DNA of 64,000 nt from Chitinophagaceae bacterium (GCA_016710745.1 JADJVB010000010.1:1054001-1118000); one strand, 5' to 3'; positions 36,871-46,397 are shown, counted from the first letter of the stretch. Translations and numbers: made by a program. The notes: generated from the sequence alone by a model not told the origin.

Positions 36871-37761
36871 TTATTTGTTAAATCGAAGTATAATATTACC
36901 TGTTTTATTGATATATAGATATTCATCGCCTTTTTCTACCAATGCAGCGCCATTTTCAAACAGGGCGCTGCGATCAAATTCGGGTTTTATCTTCAGCGAA
37001 TTGTTCTTATCAATAAATCCCCAGTTGGCATAATTGATCTCCACCGCTGCCAATCCTTCCGAAAAAGACGCTGCATTTGTATAAACCGGTTCAATTACCC
37101 AATCGCCTTGTACATTGATAAATCCCCATTTGTCATTTTTATCTCTTGCCGGTGCTATGCCATCTGTAAAGTCTCTCACGAGGCTGAATTCTTTTTCACT
37201 AACCGATTCATTTTTTATATTGATAAGTTTCCAGGGGCTGCCGATGGTTTTTTTAACAGCCAACACCCGGTCTTTTCCAACGTTAGTAATATTATTGTAT
37301 GTTGGTTCCATGATGAACTTACCGGTACTGTCAATCAATCCCCAGGTTTTATTGTCTTTGCTTGCCACAGCAAAACCATTCGTAAAATCATAGCACAAAC
37401 TAAACTGCGGATTAATGATCATTTTGCCCTTTGTGTTAATGTAACCCCATTTTCCGTTCTTTAATACCCTGGCCCTGCCTTCGGCAAAATCATCCGCTGC
37501 GTCGAACTGAGGCTGAATCACCCAATTGCCTTTTTCGTTTATAAATCCGTATCTGGCACCGATCTGGTTTGTGCCGGTACCGGCATACGCAATACCATTT
37601 GTAAATTGTCCGGCCATGGCAAACCGTGGTTTTATAACCGTAACGCCGGCTGCATTTTTAAACCCTATTTGTTGATTCTCTATAAACCAAAACAGGTTTT
37701 GAGCATTTGCCTGACATGCCAATATCATCAGTATGATCAGATATTTTATTTTTTTTGTCAT
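36871..37761 (-). CDS. WG-repeat secreted protein
   Basis: A 296-residue protein with signal peptide (KYLIILMILACQANAQNLFW) followed by about eight WG repeats of ~33 residues, for example RYGFINEKGNWVIQPQFDAA, KWGYINTKGKMIINPQFSLC, NKWGFINVQGDWVIEPVYTN and NWGFIDKNNSLKIKPEFDRS. WG repeats form beta-rich arrays of unknown, probably binding, function at the cell surface. It is followed 31 bases later by the lipoprotein gene and preceded closely by another secreted protein gene, so these three minus-strand genes may be one operon. Confidence 0.85.
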   Translation of the reverse strand: MTKKIKYLIILMILACQANAQNLFWFIENQQIGFKNAAGVTVIKPRFAMAGQFTNGIAYAGTGTNQIGARYGFINEKGNWVIQPQFDAADDFAEGRARVLKNGKWGYINTKGKMIINPQFSLCYDFTNGFAVASKDNKTWGLIDSTGKFIMEPTYNNITNVGKDRVLAVKKTIGSPWKLINIKNESVSEKEFSLVRDFTDGIAPARDKNDKWGFINVQGDWVIEPVYTNAASFSEGLAAVEINYANWGFIDKNNSLKIKPEFDRSALFENGAALVEKGDEYLYINKTGNIILRFNK

Positions 37762-37788
37762 AGTCGGTAACGGGTATACAAACCCGGA

Positions 37789-38241
37789 TTAATTATTTTC
37801 AGCGTCTTTTATGTTTTTGCCCCGCCGCCCTTCGTTCAAAGCAAACATATAGGAGCTAAGCGGAATCTCCACCAATTTTATTTTCTTATCCATGGTGATC
37901 ATGAGCAGCAGGTCATCCCAGTCCTTTCCGTCATATTCATAAACGGCAATGATACTTTTCATAGGGAGATTTGGTATCTGCCGGCCTGGTACGATATTCT
38001 TTATTTTAACCAACTTGATATCAAACCCACCCCGATGGGCATTGTTAACTACCTGTTGCCATTTTTCCTTCATGGCATTGACATTTTGGCCCAACCAGGG
38101 TTTCATCAGGGCAAAGTTTTTTTCCTGCACCGATTTGAGAAAGGCTTCACTCAGTTTTAATTCGTCCTGGGCAAAAAGTTGTGTAGCGGAAAACTGCAAA
38201 AAAAAGATAAATAAAATCATTTTTTGAACGGTAGAAAACAT
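37789..38241 (-). CDS. Small secreted protein of unknown function
   Basis: A 150-residue protein with an N-terminal signal peptide (MILFIFFLQFSATQLFAQDE, from the second Met). The mature part is about 125 residues (LSEAFLKSVQEKNFALMKPW, SIIAVYEYDGKDWDDLLLMI) with alpha/beta character reminiscent of small periplasmic folds. I do not recognise the family. It lies 27 bases upstream of the WG-repeat gene on the same strand. Confidence 0.6.
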   Translation of the reverse strand: MFSTVQKMILFIFFLQFSATQLFAQDELKLSEAFLKSVQEKNFALMKPWLGQNVNAMKEKWQQVVNNAHRGGFDIKLVKIKNIVPGRQIPNLPMKSIIAVYEYDGKDWDDLLLMITMDKKIKLVEIPLSSYMFALNEGRRGKNIKDAENN

Positions 38242-38379
38242 GGGATTTGTTATTTGTTACTTTTCAAATGTAAATAAGTTTGGGCCATTTCGATATACCC
38301 GGCGAAGGGTATTTTATTGAACGGGTGCAGCTAAAAGCAGGCTTTACACTCAACCTGTACCGTAATTTTTTGCAGCGTT

Positions 38380-40896
38380 TTAAAACGAAATACTGACCCC
38401 CCATTTAAATGCCCAGTTATCGGCCGCGTTGGGTAATGCATAATTTCCATACCGGTAAAAAATACCGCCACCGATACCTACATAAGCAAAAGAATACAAA
38501 TTTCGCCGGTACAGGTTTTTGATCATCAGTCCGGATTCAAACAAGCCTTTCGCGGGCACTTTAAAATCTACATATTGATGAGCAGCCGCCTGGTCGAGAT
38601 CGCCATAGCTGATGGCCTGCACGATGCTGATCTCGGGTCTGAAGGAAATATTTTTCGGTTTGAACAACAGGTTGCCGAAATTATGTTCGATGAACAGGCT
38701 GGCTGTTTTACTTGCCACAAATTCGTACAACCCTACTGTTTGAAGATTGTTGGGAACGTATAGGGTTACCCGTTTTCCCGAATGGGTGGCCCGGGCATTA
38801 AACAGGTATCCATAAGGTACTTCTCCCCAAACCTGGCCAGCTTCCAGTTGAAAATTGGTTTGTCCCCATTTTTTGAATAAGATACTGTGATTAAGCTGAA
38901 CAGCAACTTTGGTATAATCAAGATCGCCATTCATGACGCCCTTCAAACCTTTTGTTATTTGAAACAACAATTGCGTGGTTGCCGGTTTTGTTTTGATCTT
39001 CGACCTGCCCATGCGGGTGAAACTCTCGCCGCGGGTTAAGCGAAAACCAATACCCAACTCGGTATTTTTGATACGGCGGAAGGTTTTGCTGCTGACGGTA
39101 TTGTTATATTCATAAGCGTAACCTGCCGGATTGCGTGTTTCATTCAACAGCCAGATATCTGACTGGATGCCGGTTTTTAGTTTGGTGCTGAAATTGATCC
39201 TGAACTGTTCGATGCTGTCCATGCGGGCCCTGAGAAAATTACGCAGCGACTGGTTCGAAAAAACAGCACCGTTTCGCAAAAAATAGTCAACCTGGCCAAT
39301 TTCGGTAATATCGCGGCTGTAATCCAGGCGCAGGCTGGTATTGGTTCTTTGCTGAATATTAAATTGCAGGTTAGCGCCATATTTCCAGGCGCCATCCCGC
39401 AATCCATAACCTGCAAAACCGCCGGCCGAAAACCATTTACTGAACAGAGAATTGGTTTGTATACCGGCGCCAATTCTGAACGATTCGTATTTATTGATAC
39501 CCGAAAGGATATATTTAAACGGGATATCAACCATGCCCAGTGGAATACCTTCGATCGACAGTATTTGAAAAGCCTTGTTCACTTTTTCGATCATGTTCTT
39601 ATATTTTGCGGGCAACAGTTCGTAGGTTTCGTACGTGATCTTACTTTTTTCGTTCAGCGAATCGGTACGCATGATCGTCCAGGATGAATCTGAACGCCTG
39701 CCGGCTTTGGGATGGTATTCCAACTGCACATCCGAAAAATCGGAACGCGACAGGGCGGTTCCAATTTCCACATTGGTAATATAGGAACGTGAATCCCAGT
39801 ACAACATGACCGAATCGGTTTGCAGATCAACCTGCGAAAGGATGCTGTTCAACTGCGCCGGAAACCATTTGCCTGTAACCCGTTCGTATTTTTGCTGAAT
39901 TTTGAAAGTAAAGATCATCCCTCTTTCATCAGCCGGCGAGGCCATGACATTTTCAATGGCGTACCCATCGCTGTTGATATAGATCAGTCCTTTCAATCCT
40001 TCAAAATTCTTTCCTGCCCTGGGTTCAAAACTGATGATATACGTGGTATCTTTTTCGTGGGGGATGGTTTCTTTAAGCCTGAATTTATACATGTTGATGC
40101 TGCCGTCGATAACCGGGCTCACATATTTTTTCACATTCATGGTTAAATAATCCTTATAAAAACCAAAGGGCTGAAAATTGGACGTGGTTACACCAAATGT
40201 GGCATTTTTTAAACCTGAGAATTTGGTAGCCAATACGGTCTCTTTTGTTTGGCCCGGGAATTTAAAAATACGTTCGGTATAAGATTCAGTGAGCATCAAA
40301 TAGTTTTCCCTGAACCTTTTGGCCAGGATATTCCCGAGTTTATTACCCGAAGTGTCTTTTGCTTTTTCTACCAGTTTGTCCATATTTTCTACCGGTAGTT
40401 TTTGATCTTTTGATTTGTTGCTCCTGTTCATATTCCAGAAACGGTTACCCGAAGCGAGTGCAGCAATGGTATAGGCGTTGTATTTGAAGGAAGGCTGTTG
40501 TTCGGGATCGTTATTTTTTTTATTTCGCTGCATCAATTTAATAATGCGGTGGGCTGGATTTTCGGTGCTGGAGATGACCACCGTTTCCAGTTCGCCTGTT
40601 GCCGGTTGAATAAAAATGGAAACGGGTGTTTCTGTTTTCGTTACGCTATACTCGCTGGTTATATAACCAATATAACTGATCACTAAGGTCGTATTTTCGG
40701 GTACCCGATCCAGTTTAAACTGGCCATCGATATCAGTCAGGGTTCCGGTATGGGTTCCTTTGATAATGATGCTTACAAAGGCCAACGGTGCCCGGGTAAC
40801 CTGGTCGTGAACGGTTCCGGAAATATTAAATGACTGAGTAAATGATAAAAAAGGGAGCAATAGTAAGAATACAAAAAAAAAGAGCTTCCTTTTCAT
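38380..40896 (-). CDS. DUF5686 family protein with carboxypeptidase-regulatory-like domain
   Basis: An 838-residue outer membrane-associated protein: signal peptide, CarboxypepD_reg-like domain at about 24-105 (ISGTVHDQVTRAPLAFVSII, NTTLVISYIGYITSEYSV), then the large DUF5686 region and a C-terminal beta-barrel-like part. It resembles TonB receptors in its first domain but has no plug. DUF5686 proteins are common in Bacteroidota and of unknown function. The gene stands alone between intergenic gaps. Confidence 0.85.
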   Translation of the reverse strand: MKRKLFFFVFLLLLPFLSFTQSFNISGTVHDQVTRAPLAFVSIIIKGTHTGTLTDIDGQFKLDRVPENTTLVISYIGYITSEYSVTKTETPVSIFIQPATGELETVVISSTENPAHRIIKLMQRNKKNNDPEQQPSFKYNAYTIAALASGNRFWNMNRSNKSKDQKLPVENMDKLVEKAKDTSGNKLGNILAKRFRENYLMLTESYTERIFKFPGQTKETVLATKFSGLKNATFGVTTSNFQPFGFYKDYLTMNVKKYVSPVIDGSINMYKFRLKETIPHEKDTTYIISFEPRAGKNFEGLKGLIYINSDGYAIENVMASPADERGMIFTFKIQQKYERVTGKWFPAQLNSILSQVDLQTDSVMLYWDSRSYITNVEIGTALSRSDFSDVQLEYHPKAGRRSDSSWTIMRTDSLNEKSKITYETYELLPAKYKNMIEKVNKAFQILSIEGIPLGMVDIPFKYILSGINKYESFRIGAGIQTNSLFSKWFSAGGFAGYGLRDGAWKYGANLQFNIQQRTNTSLRLDYSRDITEIGQVDYFLRNGAVFSNQSLRNFLRARMDSIEQFRINFSTKLKTGIQSDIWLLNETRNPAGYAYEYNNTVSSKTFRRIKNTELGIGFRLTRGESFTRMGRSKIKTKPATTQLLFQITKGLKGVMNGDLDYTKVAVQLNHSILFKKWGQTNFQLEAGQVWGEVPYGYLFNARATHSGKRVTLYVPNNLQTVGLYEFVASKTASLFIEHNFGNLLFKPKNISFRPEISIVQAISYGDLDQAAAHQYVDFKVPAKGLFESGLMIKNLYRRNLYSFAYVGIGGGIFYRYGNYALPNAADNWAFKWGVSISF

Positions 40897-41027
40897 CGGT
40901 AAAAATTAACAGGCCTGAATTATGGATATAAAAATAAGGAATTTTAAGCCGGTTTGGCAAGAGGCGGGAATACGGTGATCAGTTTTATCAACCTGGTATC
41001 TGCCTGTTATAAAAGAAAAAAAAACGT

Positions 41028-41066
41028 AAAAAAAAGAGAAGCCGGGATTTTCATGCCTGGCTTCTC
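41028..41066 (-). terminator. Rho-independent terminator (minus strand)
   Basis: Read on the minus strand: stem GAGAAGCC / GGCTTCTC with a 15-base loop, then T8. It lies 85 bases after the stop of the SnoaL-like lipoprotein gene. Confidence 0.8.
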
Positions 41067-41150
41067 CTTTATTATCTTGTAGTTACTGACCGGTAACATC
41101 CATTCACCAATCATGCAGGTATTTGTATGAAGGGTTGGGCCGGGTATACC

Positions 41151-41654
41151 TCACTTGTTCCCGGGGCTTACTGAATCAATTATTGGAGCAGCAGGAGGAG
41201 GAGGTGGTGGCATCATCTTCGCCATGTCATTTGGATCCATATAAACCCAATGTTCTACCGCTTTGCCATCTTTAAATTTGGTTACATCAACACCCGTCAT
41301 CTTTATTTTCTGGCCCCCCATGGTACCTTCCGATGTTGACCAGGTAAACACATATTCATCATCGGCGAAAACCTTTGTAGTGGTCGACTTCATATCCGGC
41401 ATCATGGCTTGGTACCGTTTCATATTGGCAACAATGCTGTCTAGGCCAACAAGATCTCCATGCTCGCCGCCATGGTCAATACCATCGGCCGCAATATAGT
41501 CACCCATCTTATCAAAATTTCCGGATCCATATCCCTTCACGATCGCATCATTGATTTCCATATTTTTTTTGGCCGTGGCCGACATGCCGCCACTGTTGCA
41601 GGAGACGCAGATGCTGCCGGCAGCAAATAATAACAGAAAAAGCAGATTTCGCAT
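41151..41654 (-). CDS. SnoaL-like (NTF2 fold) lipoprotein
   Basis: From ATG 41654 the protein is 167 residues: RNLLFLLLFAAGSICVSCNS is a lipoprotein signal with Cys at the cleavage site. An upstream in-frame ATG would add 37 non-signal residues. The body fits the SnoaL/NTF2-like fold (IVKGYGSGNFDKMGDYIAAD, VGLDSIVANMKRYQAMMPDM, GQKIKMTGVDVTKFKDGKAV). The fold serves many small-molecule enzymes and binding proteins, so no reaction can be assigned. The C-terminus is Pro-rich. Confidence 0.75.
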   Translation of the reverse strand: MRNLLFLLLFAAGSICVSCNSGGMSATAKKNMEINDAIVKGYGSGNFDKMGDYIAADGIDHGGEHGDLVGLDSIVANMKRYQAMMPDMKSTTTKVFADDEYVFTWSTSEGTMGGQKIKMTGVDVTKFKDGKAVEHWVYMDPNDMAKMMPPPPPPAAPIIDSVSPGNK

Positions 41655-41724
41655 AGCTGTAATTTTTTGGTGAGTCGACAAAGTACAAAAATTTTCAGCA
41701 AGCGCAAATTTTCGGTGCGATTTT

Positions 41725-42162
41725 TTAGGGACGTACAAATAGCGTTGTATCGCCGCGTTCACCATTTACTAAACGTAGCCGGCTGGCCGTTATTTCCAAT
41801 ACTTCGTCTTTTCTGTCGGGGCGTCCCTCTCTTGTATAAAGAAGAAATTTGTTATCGTCCAGAAAAGACCACTTGCCTTTTTGAGGGCCTTGCGGCGTCA
41901 CGATTTCGTACGTATGATCGGCTTTATATTCAAAGCTCATTCCCCCGATCATATCTTTAACCATCTCATAGCGTTCGTCCATTTGGGCTGCCATATCGGG
42001 ATTCGATTTTCGGGTGAATTCAATGATGGCATTGGTGGTTTTTTCCAACGACGAGTCATCAATACGCCATTGGCCAATGATGTCTTTTTCAGGTTCATGG
42101 AGCAGGGTAAAAGCGGAGCAAAACGTAATGACCAATGTGGTAAAGAAAATGGCTTTTTTCAT
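41725..42162 (-). CDS. Secreted lipocalin-like protein
   Basis: A 145-residue protein with a signal peptide (KKAIFFTTLVITFCSAFTLL) and a single small beta-barrel-like domain starting IIGQWRIDDSS, with FEYKADHTYEIVTPQG, GKWSFLDDNKFLLY and EVLEITASRLRLV. This G-x-W..strand pattern matches the lipocalin-like families common in Bacteroidota. Ligand unknown. It lies 70 bases upstream of the SnoaL-like gene on the same strand. Confidence 0.7.
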   Translation of the reverse strand: MKKAIFFTTLVITFCSAFTLLHEPEKDIIGQWRIDDSSLEKTTNAIIEFTRKSNPDMAAQMDERYEMVKDMIGGMSFEYKADHTYEIVTPQGPQKGKWSFLDDNKFLLYTREGRPDRKDEVLEITASRLRLVNGERGDTTLFVRP

Positions 42163-42296
42163 GTTATGTTTAGTTTGATATAAAAGTATTGCATTGGCAA
42201 ATAAAAATATCAGAATTGATCGAAAATTCTATGAATGGCGTTTGAAATATTTGAGAATGGGAAAACTGATCAAAAAATTATTTTACCGGCGGGTGG

Positions 42297-42326
42297 GGTA
42301 AGGCAGGTTTTAATGCCTGCCTTACC
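42297..42326. repeat. 11-bp inverted repeat between two secreted-protein genes
   Basis: GGTAAGGCAGG / CCTGCCTTACC with an 8-base loop TTTTAATG, 29 bases after the minus-strand gene ending at 42356. There is no T-tract on either strand, so it may be a weak terminator or an mRNA stability hairpin. Confidence 0.5.
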
Positions 42327-42355
42327 TATCGGGCGAACCTCAAATAATAGATCGA

Positions 42356-42844
42356 TCAGCGTTTAAATTGGTACTGATTGCGTTGGAAAAAATCGTCTGT
42401 TCCTTCAAATTTCACCATTTTGGTGATCGTAAGTTGTTGATCTTTCTTCTCGAAAATATGCCGGAAGATCGCTGTTCTGCCTTCGTTACCATCTTTGCCT
42501 TTTTCTTCCAGTACAATTTTGTATCCGCCTTCAGGCTGCTCAATGCGTTCAATTACTTTCATGTTATTGATCTTTGATCCGTTTTCAGAAAGTTTGAACT
42601 TTTCCTTTCCTCCACGACCGGGCTCGTTTGGATAAGAATAAGCAAACATAAATACGGTCTTGTTTTTCATGCTTACTTCCAGGGAAGCCTGGACAGTTTC
42701 GGATTTATTGCTCGTATAATCGAGGTAGGTTAACGAACCTGTCCATTGGCCTCTTATCTTTTCAAGATCAGCCTGGCCAACCGACTGGGCATGGGCTGCA
42801 GCCCATACAAAAAATGTAATTAGTAATGCCGGAATTTTTTTCAT
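42356..42844 (-). CDS. Secreted protein, possibly lipocalin-like
   Basis: A 162-residue protein with signal peptide (KKIPALLITFFVWAAAHAQS). The body starts LEKIRGQWTGSLTYLDYTSN and continues with amphipathic strands (VQASLEVSMKNKTVFMFAYS, GGYKIVLEEKGKDGNEGRTA), in keeping with a small beta-barrel. No family is recognised with confidence. Two GTATCAAAT repeats 21 bases apart lie upstream, next to the AraC-type regulator gene, so it is a likely target of that regulator. Confidence 0.6.
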   Translation of the reverse strand: MKKIPALLITFFVWAAAHAQSVGQADLEKIRGQWTGSLTYLDYTSNKSETVQASLEVSMKNKTVFMFAYSYPNEPGRGGKEKFKLSENGSKINNMKVIERIEQPEGGYKIVLEEKGKDGNEGRTAIFRHIFEKKDQQLTITKMVKFEGTDDFFQRNQYQFKR

Positions 42845-42934
42845 AATATTTTTTTTAATGATTAATGATTGCTCAAAAATCCGACAACCAGGCGGGCCCG
42901 TCGCTGCAAATGATAATCTGAAACGATTATCGAA

Positions 42935-42964
42935 GTATCAAATGATAAGGGAGTCGTATCAAAT
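42935..42964. promoter_or_regulatory. Direct repeats GTATCAAAT, 21-base period
   Basis: GTATCAAAT at 42935-42943 and 42956-42964, two helical turns apart, upstream of the secreted-protein gene starting at 42844. AraC-family regulators often bind paired direct half-sites about 21 bases apart. A -7-like TTATCATTTG lies at 42916-42907 on the minus strand. The second repeat overlaps the end of the araC-type gene. Confidence 0.5.
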
Positions 42965-44163
42965 TAGCCCGAAACGGGTAAATTACTTATGAATTCTTTT
43001 GGTGTAGTGCCGGCCATTTTTTTAAAAGCCCGGTTGAAAGTGGCTTTCGAATTAAATCCGCAATCGTAAGCGATACCAAGCAGGGTCATCTTTTCGTGGT
43101 CTTTTGATTTAAGTTTTTCTATTACTTCTGCTACCCGGTAATGATTGATGAAGTCGTTGAAATTTCTTCCTGTACCATCATTGATCACTTTCGACAACAC
43201 CGAGGTATTGGTGACCAGTTGTTTGGCCAGGTCGCTGAGGTTCAGTTCCGGTTCCAGGTATGGTTTATGTTGTTCCATGTACCGAACCAGTTTTTCTTTC
43301 CAGTTGTCCAGTTCGGGTATAGGTTCTACCGGTTTGGGCCGGGTATCGCCGGGGATTTCGGGCTGGGTTTCTGCGGCAAAATGTAATTTTTGTAAACTCG
43401 ATGGTTTTATAAAATATCCGGCGATACTGATATAGTAGGTTATCAGTCCCAGGAAAAGATAACCGTACCAGTCAAAAATATAAGCTGAACCATTTTCCCG
43501 CAACAAAGCAATCAGGGTAAAAATGAAACCGATAATAACACCTGCACTGATAGCATACAGTATATTTCGAAGCCAGTCGAACCGGATCTCGTCGGTAGCC
43601 GAAAAATTTTCCCTCACATAATCCCGGTATTTTTTATAGGAGCGGATGGTCAACAGCAGGTAGTAGAAGAATATGAGGTACGACAATACAACCAGCCAAT
43701 CTAACTTATCCAATTCGGCCCAGGGACCCTTGGTGCCGTATTGCGAGTCGGCTGAATCGGGGAAAGGATAATAAAAACTATGATCTGCAACCAGTTTAAA
43801 AATGATCATCGCCCACCAGCACAAAGGGAGGATAAAATGTTTCAGGTGTTTTCTTTCGAGTTTGAATGCTGTATTGCTCAGACTTAAAAAATAAAAATAG
43901 AGCAACGGCCCCATCCAGATAATATTATTGAACGGGAAATAAAACATGAAACTGGTGTAGCCATCATGTGTTTCGTACCAGCCTGCAAACCCCAACATCC
44001 AAAAAGCTATTTTGAAGGAATTCAGGAGGAGTAATAAGCCCAGCAACTTATCGTTTAACTTTTCTTCTTTCCAGCCCCGGTAAAATAAAAGGCCCGAAAA
44101 CAAAATGGCCTGAATAAAAGCAGGCAATAACAGGGAACTGTAAATATTAAAATCGAATGGCAT
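42964..44163 (-). CDS. Membrane-bound AraC-family regulator
   Basis: A 399-residue protein. The first ~240 residues have about seven hydrophobic helices (SLLLPAFIQAILFSGLLFY, LLGLLLLLNSFKIAFWML, FLGLITYYISIAGYFI). Residues ~300-399 are an AraC DNA-binding domain with both helix-turn-helix units (LSDLAKQLVTNTSVLSKVIN and LLGIAYDCGFNSKATFNRAF, then KKMAGTTPKEF). Such membrane-AraC fusions are common in Bacteroidota and probably sense an envelope or membrane signal directly. Its own upstream region carries a GTATCAAA inverted pair and a consensus -7 element. Confidence 0.88.
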   Translation of the reverse strand: MPFDFNIYSSLLLPAFIQAILFSGLLFYRGWKEEKLNDKLLGLLLLLNSFKIAFWMLGFAGWYETHDGYTSFMFYFPFNNIIWMGPLLYFYFLSLSNTAFKLERKHLKHFILPLCWWAMIIFKLVADHSFYYPFPDSADSQYGTKGPWAELDKLDWLVVLSYLIFFYYLLLTIRSYKKYRDYVRENFSATDEIRFDWLRNILYAISAGVIIGFIFTLIALLRENGSAYIFDWYGYLFLGLITYYISIAGYFIKPSSLQKLHFAAETQPEIPGDTRPKPVEPIPELDNWKEKLVRYMEQHKPYLEPELNLSDLAKQLVTNTSVLSKVINDGTGRNFNDFINHYRVAEVIEKLKSKDHEKMTLLGIAYDCGFNSKATFNRAFKKMAGTTPKEFISNLPVSG

Positions 44164-44227
44164 CAGCTAATGTAAGGGAACATTTCCGGAAATTTTACCA
44201 GGTTATATTTAATAAAGCGATTGATTG

Positions 44228-44260
44228 GTATCAAATGGTCTTTTGAGACGTTTTTGATAC
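44228..44260. promoter_or_regulatory. Inverted GTATCAAA / TTTGATAC pair upstream of the AraC gene
   Basis: GTATCAAA at 44228-44235 and its exact inverse TTTGATAC at 44253-44260. The same half-site occurs twice downstream of the gene. It sits between the promoter element at 44272-44279 and the ATG at 44163, consistent with autoregulation. Confidence 0.5.
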
Positions 44261-44271
44261 TTATGAAGTTA

Positions 44272-44279
44272 CAAAGGTA
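44272..44279 (-). promoter_or_regulatory. -7 promoter element (TACCTTTG) of the AraC-type gene
   Basis: On the minus strand this reads TACCTTTG, an exact consensus match. It would give a leader of about 100 bases containing the inverted GTATCAAA pair. Confidence 0.45.
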
Positions 44280-44385
44280 AAAAAACAGCAGCCCAAACAG
44301 CCGGACAACGGATCATAAGTTCAGGTTCCTTCGAGGTTGGCCTGCATGCCGATCCGCTGAGGGACGCCGCTAAGAAAAAATCAGA

Positions 44386-44600
44386 TCAATGCTGTATCAG
44401 GTACTTTTTCAGTTTGTCTATTTCTTTTTTGTCCGTTGCTTTTTGCGCAGCCTGGTTTGAGGAGTAAGGCATTTCAGTAATCACCGGCCGTTTACCAAAA
44501 TTTGAGCCCGGCATACCATCAGCTTTTCCGTTCCGGTTTACATGACGGCTGAAACAGGCGCTTTGATCAAATCCGGCCATGTCAACCGGGCCAAAGGAAC
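44386..44600 (-). pseudogene. Decayed C-terminal fragment of the diheme lipoprotein gene
   Basis: Reading leftward, about 65 residues match the end of the intact protein encoded at 49601-51367: GPVDMAGFDQSACFSRHVNR here against GPVEIAGFDRSACVSCHVNW there, then NFGKRPVITEMPYSSNQAAQ against NFGKRPVITETPYSAGESAK, and the end KLKKYLIQH against LLRKYLVQN. The second haem motif CVSCH has become CFSRH and can no longer hold haem. No upstream part of the gene remains. It is a truncated paralogue copy. Confidence 0.8.
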
Positions 44601-44669
44601 ACCTACCTGATAAGAGATATGCAACACTAACTTGAGGAGCATATTTTCCAATGAGTGCAATTCATGGGC

Positions 44670-46397
44670 TTAAAAAACGGCTGCCTCAACAGGCGTATCT
44701 TTTATCGACCAGGCCGTTTTCAATTGTTTTTGAACTGCAGATAAAGCAGCCGTGTTTTTCTGTTGCCGGTAGCATGCCTGAAGCCCGGTAAGCGCCCAGC
44801 CATTATTGGGATTTATCTGCAGGTCTTTTTTAAATACGGCAATGGCCTCTTTATAACGGCCCGCTTTTACCAGTGCAGCGCCCAGGTATTGCCTGACGGG
44901 CAGCAGCCAGTCGCGGGGTTCATTGTAAATCAGTTTGTCTTCCTCCTGCACGGCCATGCTAAAAAAGTCAATGGCTTTCGGCAGGTTCTGTTTGTTTTCA
45001 GCAAGGGTACCCGCTAACAAGTGTTTACCGATCATAGCTGCATCATACACAGCGTTAAAAGGGACAAGTGGTTCTTTCAAAGATGGATCGGTCATTTTAT
45101 TTTCCATGATCTCCAGTTCTTTTTCGGCTTCGGGTATTTTGTTGGTATTGGCAAAAGCCATACCCCTGGCAAAATGTTGTAACGCAGCGGTAAAGCTGAG
45201 GGTATCGGCAACCGGATCGCTGATTATTTCAGTCCATTTTCCAAACCTTACCCAGGTGAAGATATCGGTGCGGTGCAGGTATTGCACATAATTGCCGAGG
45301 GCGCCGGGTATCTGCAAATAAAATGACGGGATCTGTTGTTTCAGTTCTGCCGACGCTTTTGCAGCAATATCATAATTACCGGCCATCTGGGCGCAGTTTA
45401 TTTTCATGTGTATATTATGCAGGTTGTATAACGATGTATTTTCTTCTGTTGGCGGAAAATAGCTGAGGTATTTATTGTAACCTTCCAGGCCCCGGTCATT
45501 AACCGTGATTCCCTTGTCGTAAAAACCCGTGCGGATATAAATATGCGAAGGCATATGGGTAAGGTGCGATACGTCGGGCATGGCAGATGCTAAAAATGTT
45601 GCGCTGGCCAGGGCGTCGCCCGGTTTGGCAGAAGCTTCCACCGCATGTATATAATAATGATTGGCTCCGGGTTGCCCGGGATTCAATGTAAGCGCCTGTT
45701 TTAAAACCTGTACAATTTCTGCCGTCCAGGGCAGGGCTTTAAAATCATGATCATACAGGTTCCAGGGATGCATCAGCATCAGCGCATCGGCATACAGGGT
45801 GCATACATTTTCATCACTGGGGTATGCTTTGTAAATGGCTTTCATGGCGTCGCGATAGCGGGCATTAAGTATAGCCTGGTCGGTGGCACTGTCGGCTGCA
45901 TAGCGTAAGGTAATGGCTTCAATCAGCGCACGCTCTACCGGGCTTACGTTTGCTTTCAGCGCATTGGCCTTGCTGGCTGATGGGTATGCCTGGGAGGGGC
46001 GTTGGTAGCCAAAGTCGTTGATATTAGGTCCATAGGCCAGGGCTTTTCCCCACCAGGCCATGGCGCAGTTGGGGTCAAATGTAATGGCCTTTTCAAAAGA
46101 CGCCCTCGACTCGATGATGTGGAAGGCATAGTACATATTAATGCCCTGGTTAAAATAGATGCGGGCACTGTCTACCGTACTGGTGATTGGCCAGTTGTAA
46201 TTTCCCCAGCCGGTCAACAGCGGAATATCATCCCCGGCAGCAGGACTGTAAGCAGGCGAGCAGCGGATACTGAACTTTTTCTTTTCGGCAACCCATTGTT
46301 TCATATTTGGTGCAGCCGGCTGGCGCAGGGCCGAACGGAAAGCAACAGCCATTACATAAGCGGCCATGGTTAGTACTGCCAGATAGCGAAGTTTCAT
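44670..46397 (-). CDS. Exported tetratricopeptide-repeat protein
   Basis: A 575-residue protein with an N-terminal signal or anchor helix (RYLAVLTMAAYVMAVAF). It contains several TPR-like helical pairs: RIYFNQGINMYYAFHIIESR..ASFEKAITFDPNCAMAWWGK near residue 85-120, AEIVQVLKQALTLNPGQPGA in the middle, and EAIAVFKKDLQINPNNGWAL at the end. The central GANHYYIHAVEAS and HLTHMPSHIYIRTGFYDKGI blocks are conserved in a group of exported TPR proteins of unknown function. The decayed cytochrome fragment lies just downstream. Confidence 0.75.
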   Translation of the reverse strand: MKLRYLAVLTMAAYVMAVAFRSALRQPAAPNMKQWVAEKKKFSIRCSPAYSPAAGDDIPLLTGWGNYNWPITSTVDSARIYFNQGINMYYAFHIIESRASFEKAITFDPNCAMAWWGKALAYGPNINDFGYQRPSQAYPSASKANALKANVSPVERALIEAITLRYAADSATDQAILNARYRDAMKAIYKAYPSDENVCTLYADALMLMHPWNLYDHDFKALPWTAEIVQVLKQALTLNPGQPGANHYYIHAVEASAKPGDALASATFLASAMPDVSHLTHMPSHIYIRTGFYDKGITVNDRGLEGYNKYLSYFPPTEENTSLYNLHNIHMKINCAQMAGNYDIAAKASAELKQQIPSFYLQIPGALGNYVQYLHRTDIFTWVRFGKWTEIISDPVADTLSFTAALQHFARGMAFANTNKIPEAEKELEIMENKMTDPSLKEPLVPFNAVYDAAMIGKHLLAGTLAENKQNLPKAIDFFSMAVQEEDKLIYNEPRDWLLPVRQYLGAALVKAGRYKEAIAVFKKDLQINPNNGWALTGLQACYRQQKNTAALSAVQKQLKTAWSIKDTPVEAAVF

